Below are positions 63,620 to 64,000 of a stretch of 64,000 nt of DNA, in pieces. The stretch covers positions 1 to 64,000 of the forward strand of contig JAFKAC010000111.1 of the NCBI GenBank assembly GCA_025766275.1, written 5' to 3'. Origin of the DNA: Lactarius indigo (lineage: Eukaryota > Basidiomycota > Agaricomycetes > Russulales > Russulaceae). The stretch's first letter is position 1. Each line of letters starts with the position of its first letter. The translations under genes were made by a program, and so were the position numbers. The notes under the pieces were generated by a model, which saw nothing but the letters and a program-made list of their open reading frames with translations, did no database searches and was not told the DNA's origin.

Positions 63620-64000
63620 CCCCTTTTCGTCCTTTATGTACCATCTGTTGACCAATTTCCACAAATATACTTGCCATCCCTCTTGTCCTCTCTATCTGTC
63701 TGCTTTTTCACACTTCAAAACATCTTCCTTCTCCTCCCACCCATTCCCTCTTGCCATCTCTAACATAGAAGACATTCACACCTGACATCATGATCTCACG
63801 CTATATCTACCCTCACTTTTGATTATGTAAGCATCCCTTTTTCATTCACTCACCCCACCCTCTACTCCAAAATACATACCTATAAATCCACTACACCACC
63901 ATTTCATCCAACCTATATCAACTCAGTTACAACCTGCTAATCCAACCTTAAATGCTTCCTTTTCATTCAACTCATCCACCACAGTCACAACATCATCAAC
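63620..64000. other. Pyrimidine-rich 3' flank of gene E
   Basis: Nothing recognisable apart from a CT-rich tract and ACCTATAAATCC near 63880, which could be a promoter for a gene beyond the window. Confidence 0.35.

Noticed and set aside
1..64000. tRNA, rRNA or CRISPR features
   Set aside because: No cloverleaf-type B-box pattern, rRNA-like sequence or spaced direct repeats of CRISPR type were seen in reading both strands.

Overview
The window is a nested graveyard of transposable elements from a filamentous fungus. It is almost certainly a basidiomycete of the Agaricomycetes: it carries a KDZ transposon with a CxC2-type cysteine cluster, a Plavaka-type DDE transposase, a fungal tyrosine recombinase and several Ty3/Gypsy chromoviruses, and its genes are cut by short GT-AG introns of about 50 bases. 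I recognise no housekeeping gene. All family names rest on motifs read by eye; no database search was possible.

Layout. (1) Bases 1-29650 are one KDZ transposon bounded by inverted repeats that stay alignable for about 450 bp. It is about 13 kb once later insertions are subtracted. It holds an accessory gene on the minus strand (gene A, 777-3360), a basic coiled-coil gene (gene B), a Zn2Cys6-like gene (gene C, cut in two), a small acidic gene (gene F) and the 11-exon KDZ transposase (25089-28959). A solo LTR (2103-2715), a 7.1-kb LTR element (6979-14101) and a chromovirus (15039-23952, itself holding two solo LTRs) sit inside it. (2) Bases 29651-48485 are a degenerate repeat-rich stretch interrupted by a solo LTR (30084-30742) and by chromovirus 3 (30791-46901). 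Chromovirus 3 carries a solo LTR in its own 5' LTR and a complete second-family chromovirus 4 (34120-41731) at its protease active site. (3) Bases 50511-54966 are a Plavaka transposase pseudogene split by a solo LTR. (4) Bases 55000-57093 hold another solo LTR and a tyrosine-recombinase fragment, again split by a solo LTR. (5) Bases 58693-64000 hold an intact-looking 801-codon spliced gene of unknown family (gene D), a 63-bp satellite that inverts on itself, and a 526-codon hypothetical gene (gene E).

Twelve LTR insertions were delimited exactly by TG...CA ends and perfect 5-bp target-site duplications, so the order of events can be read directly. All 17 LTR-LTR differences I counted are transitions and 15 are CpG versus TpG/CpA. 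Several coding breaks are TGA codons where CGA is expected. This suggests CpG methylation followed by deamination.

Most unusual signals: a roughly 238-codon overlapping reading frame conserved inside the 3' end of pol in all three chromoviruses; an AUG-free leader plus conserved gag N-terminus, with a GTG in Kozak context; an 11-nt primer-binding site complementary to the predicted 5' end of the element's own transcript (Tf1-type self-priming); a BTB domain and zinc knuckle carried in the 3' part of the 7.1-kb LTR element; and CGG-N5-CCG palindromes scattered over the KDZ sequence, which also encodes a Zn2Cys6-like protein.
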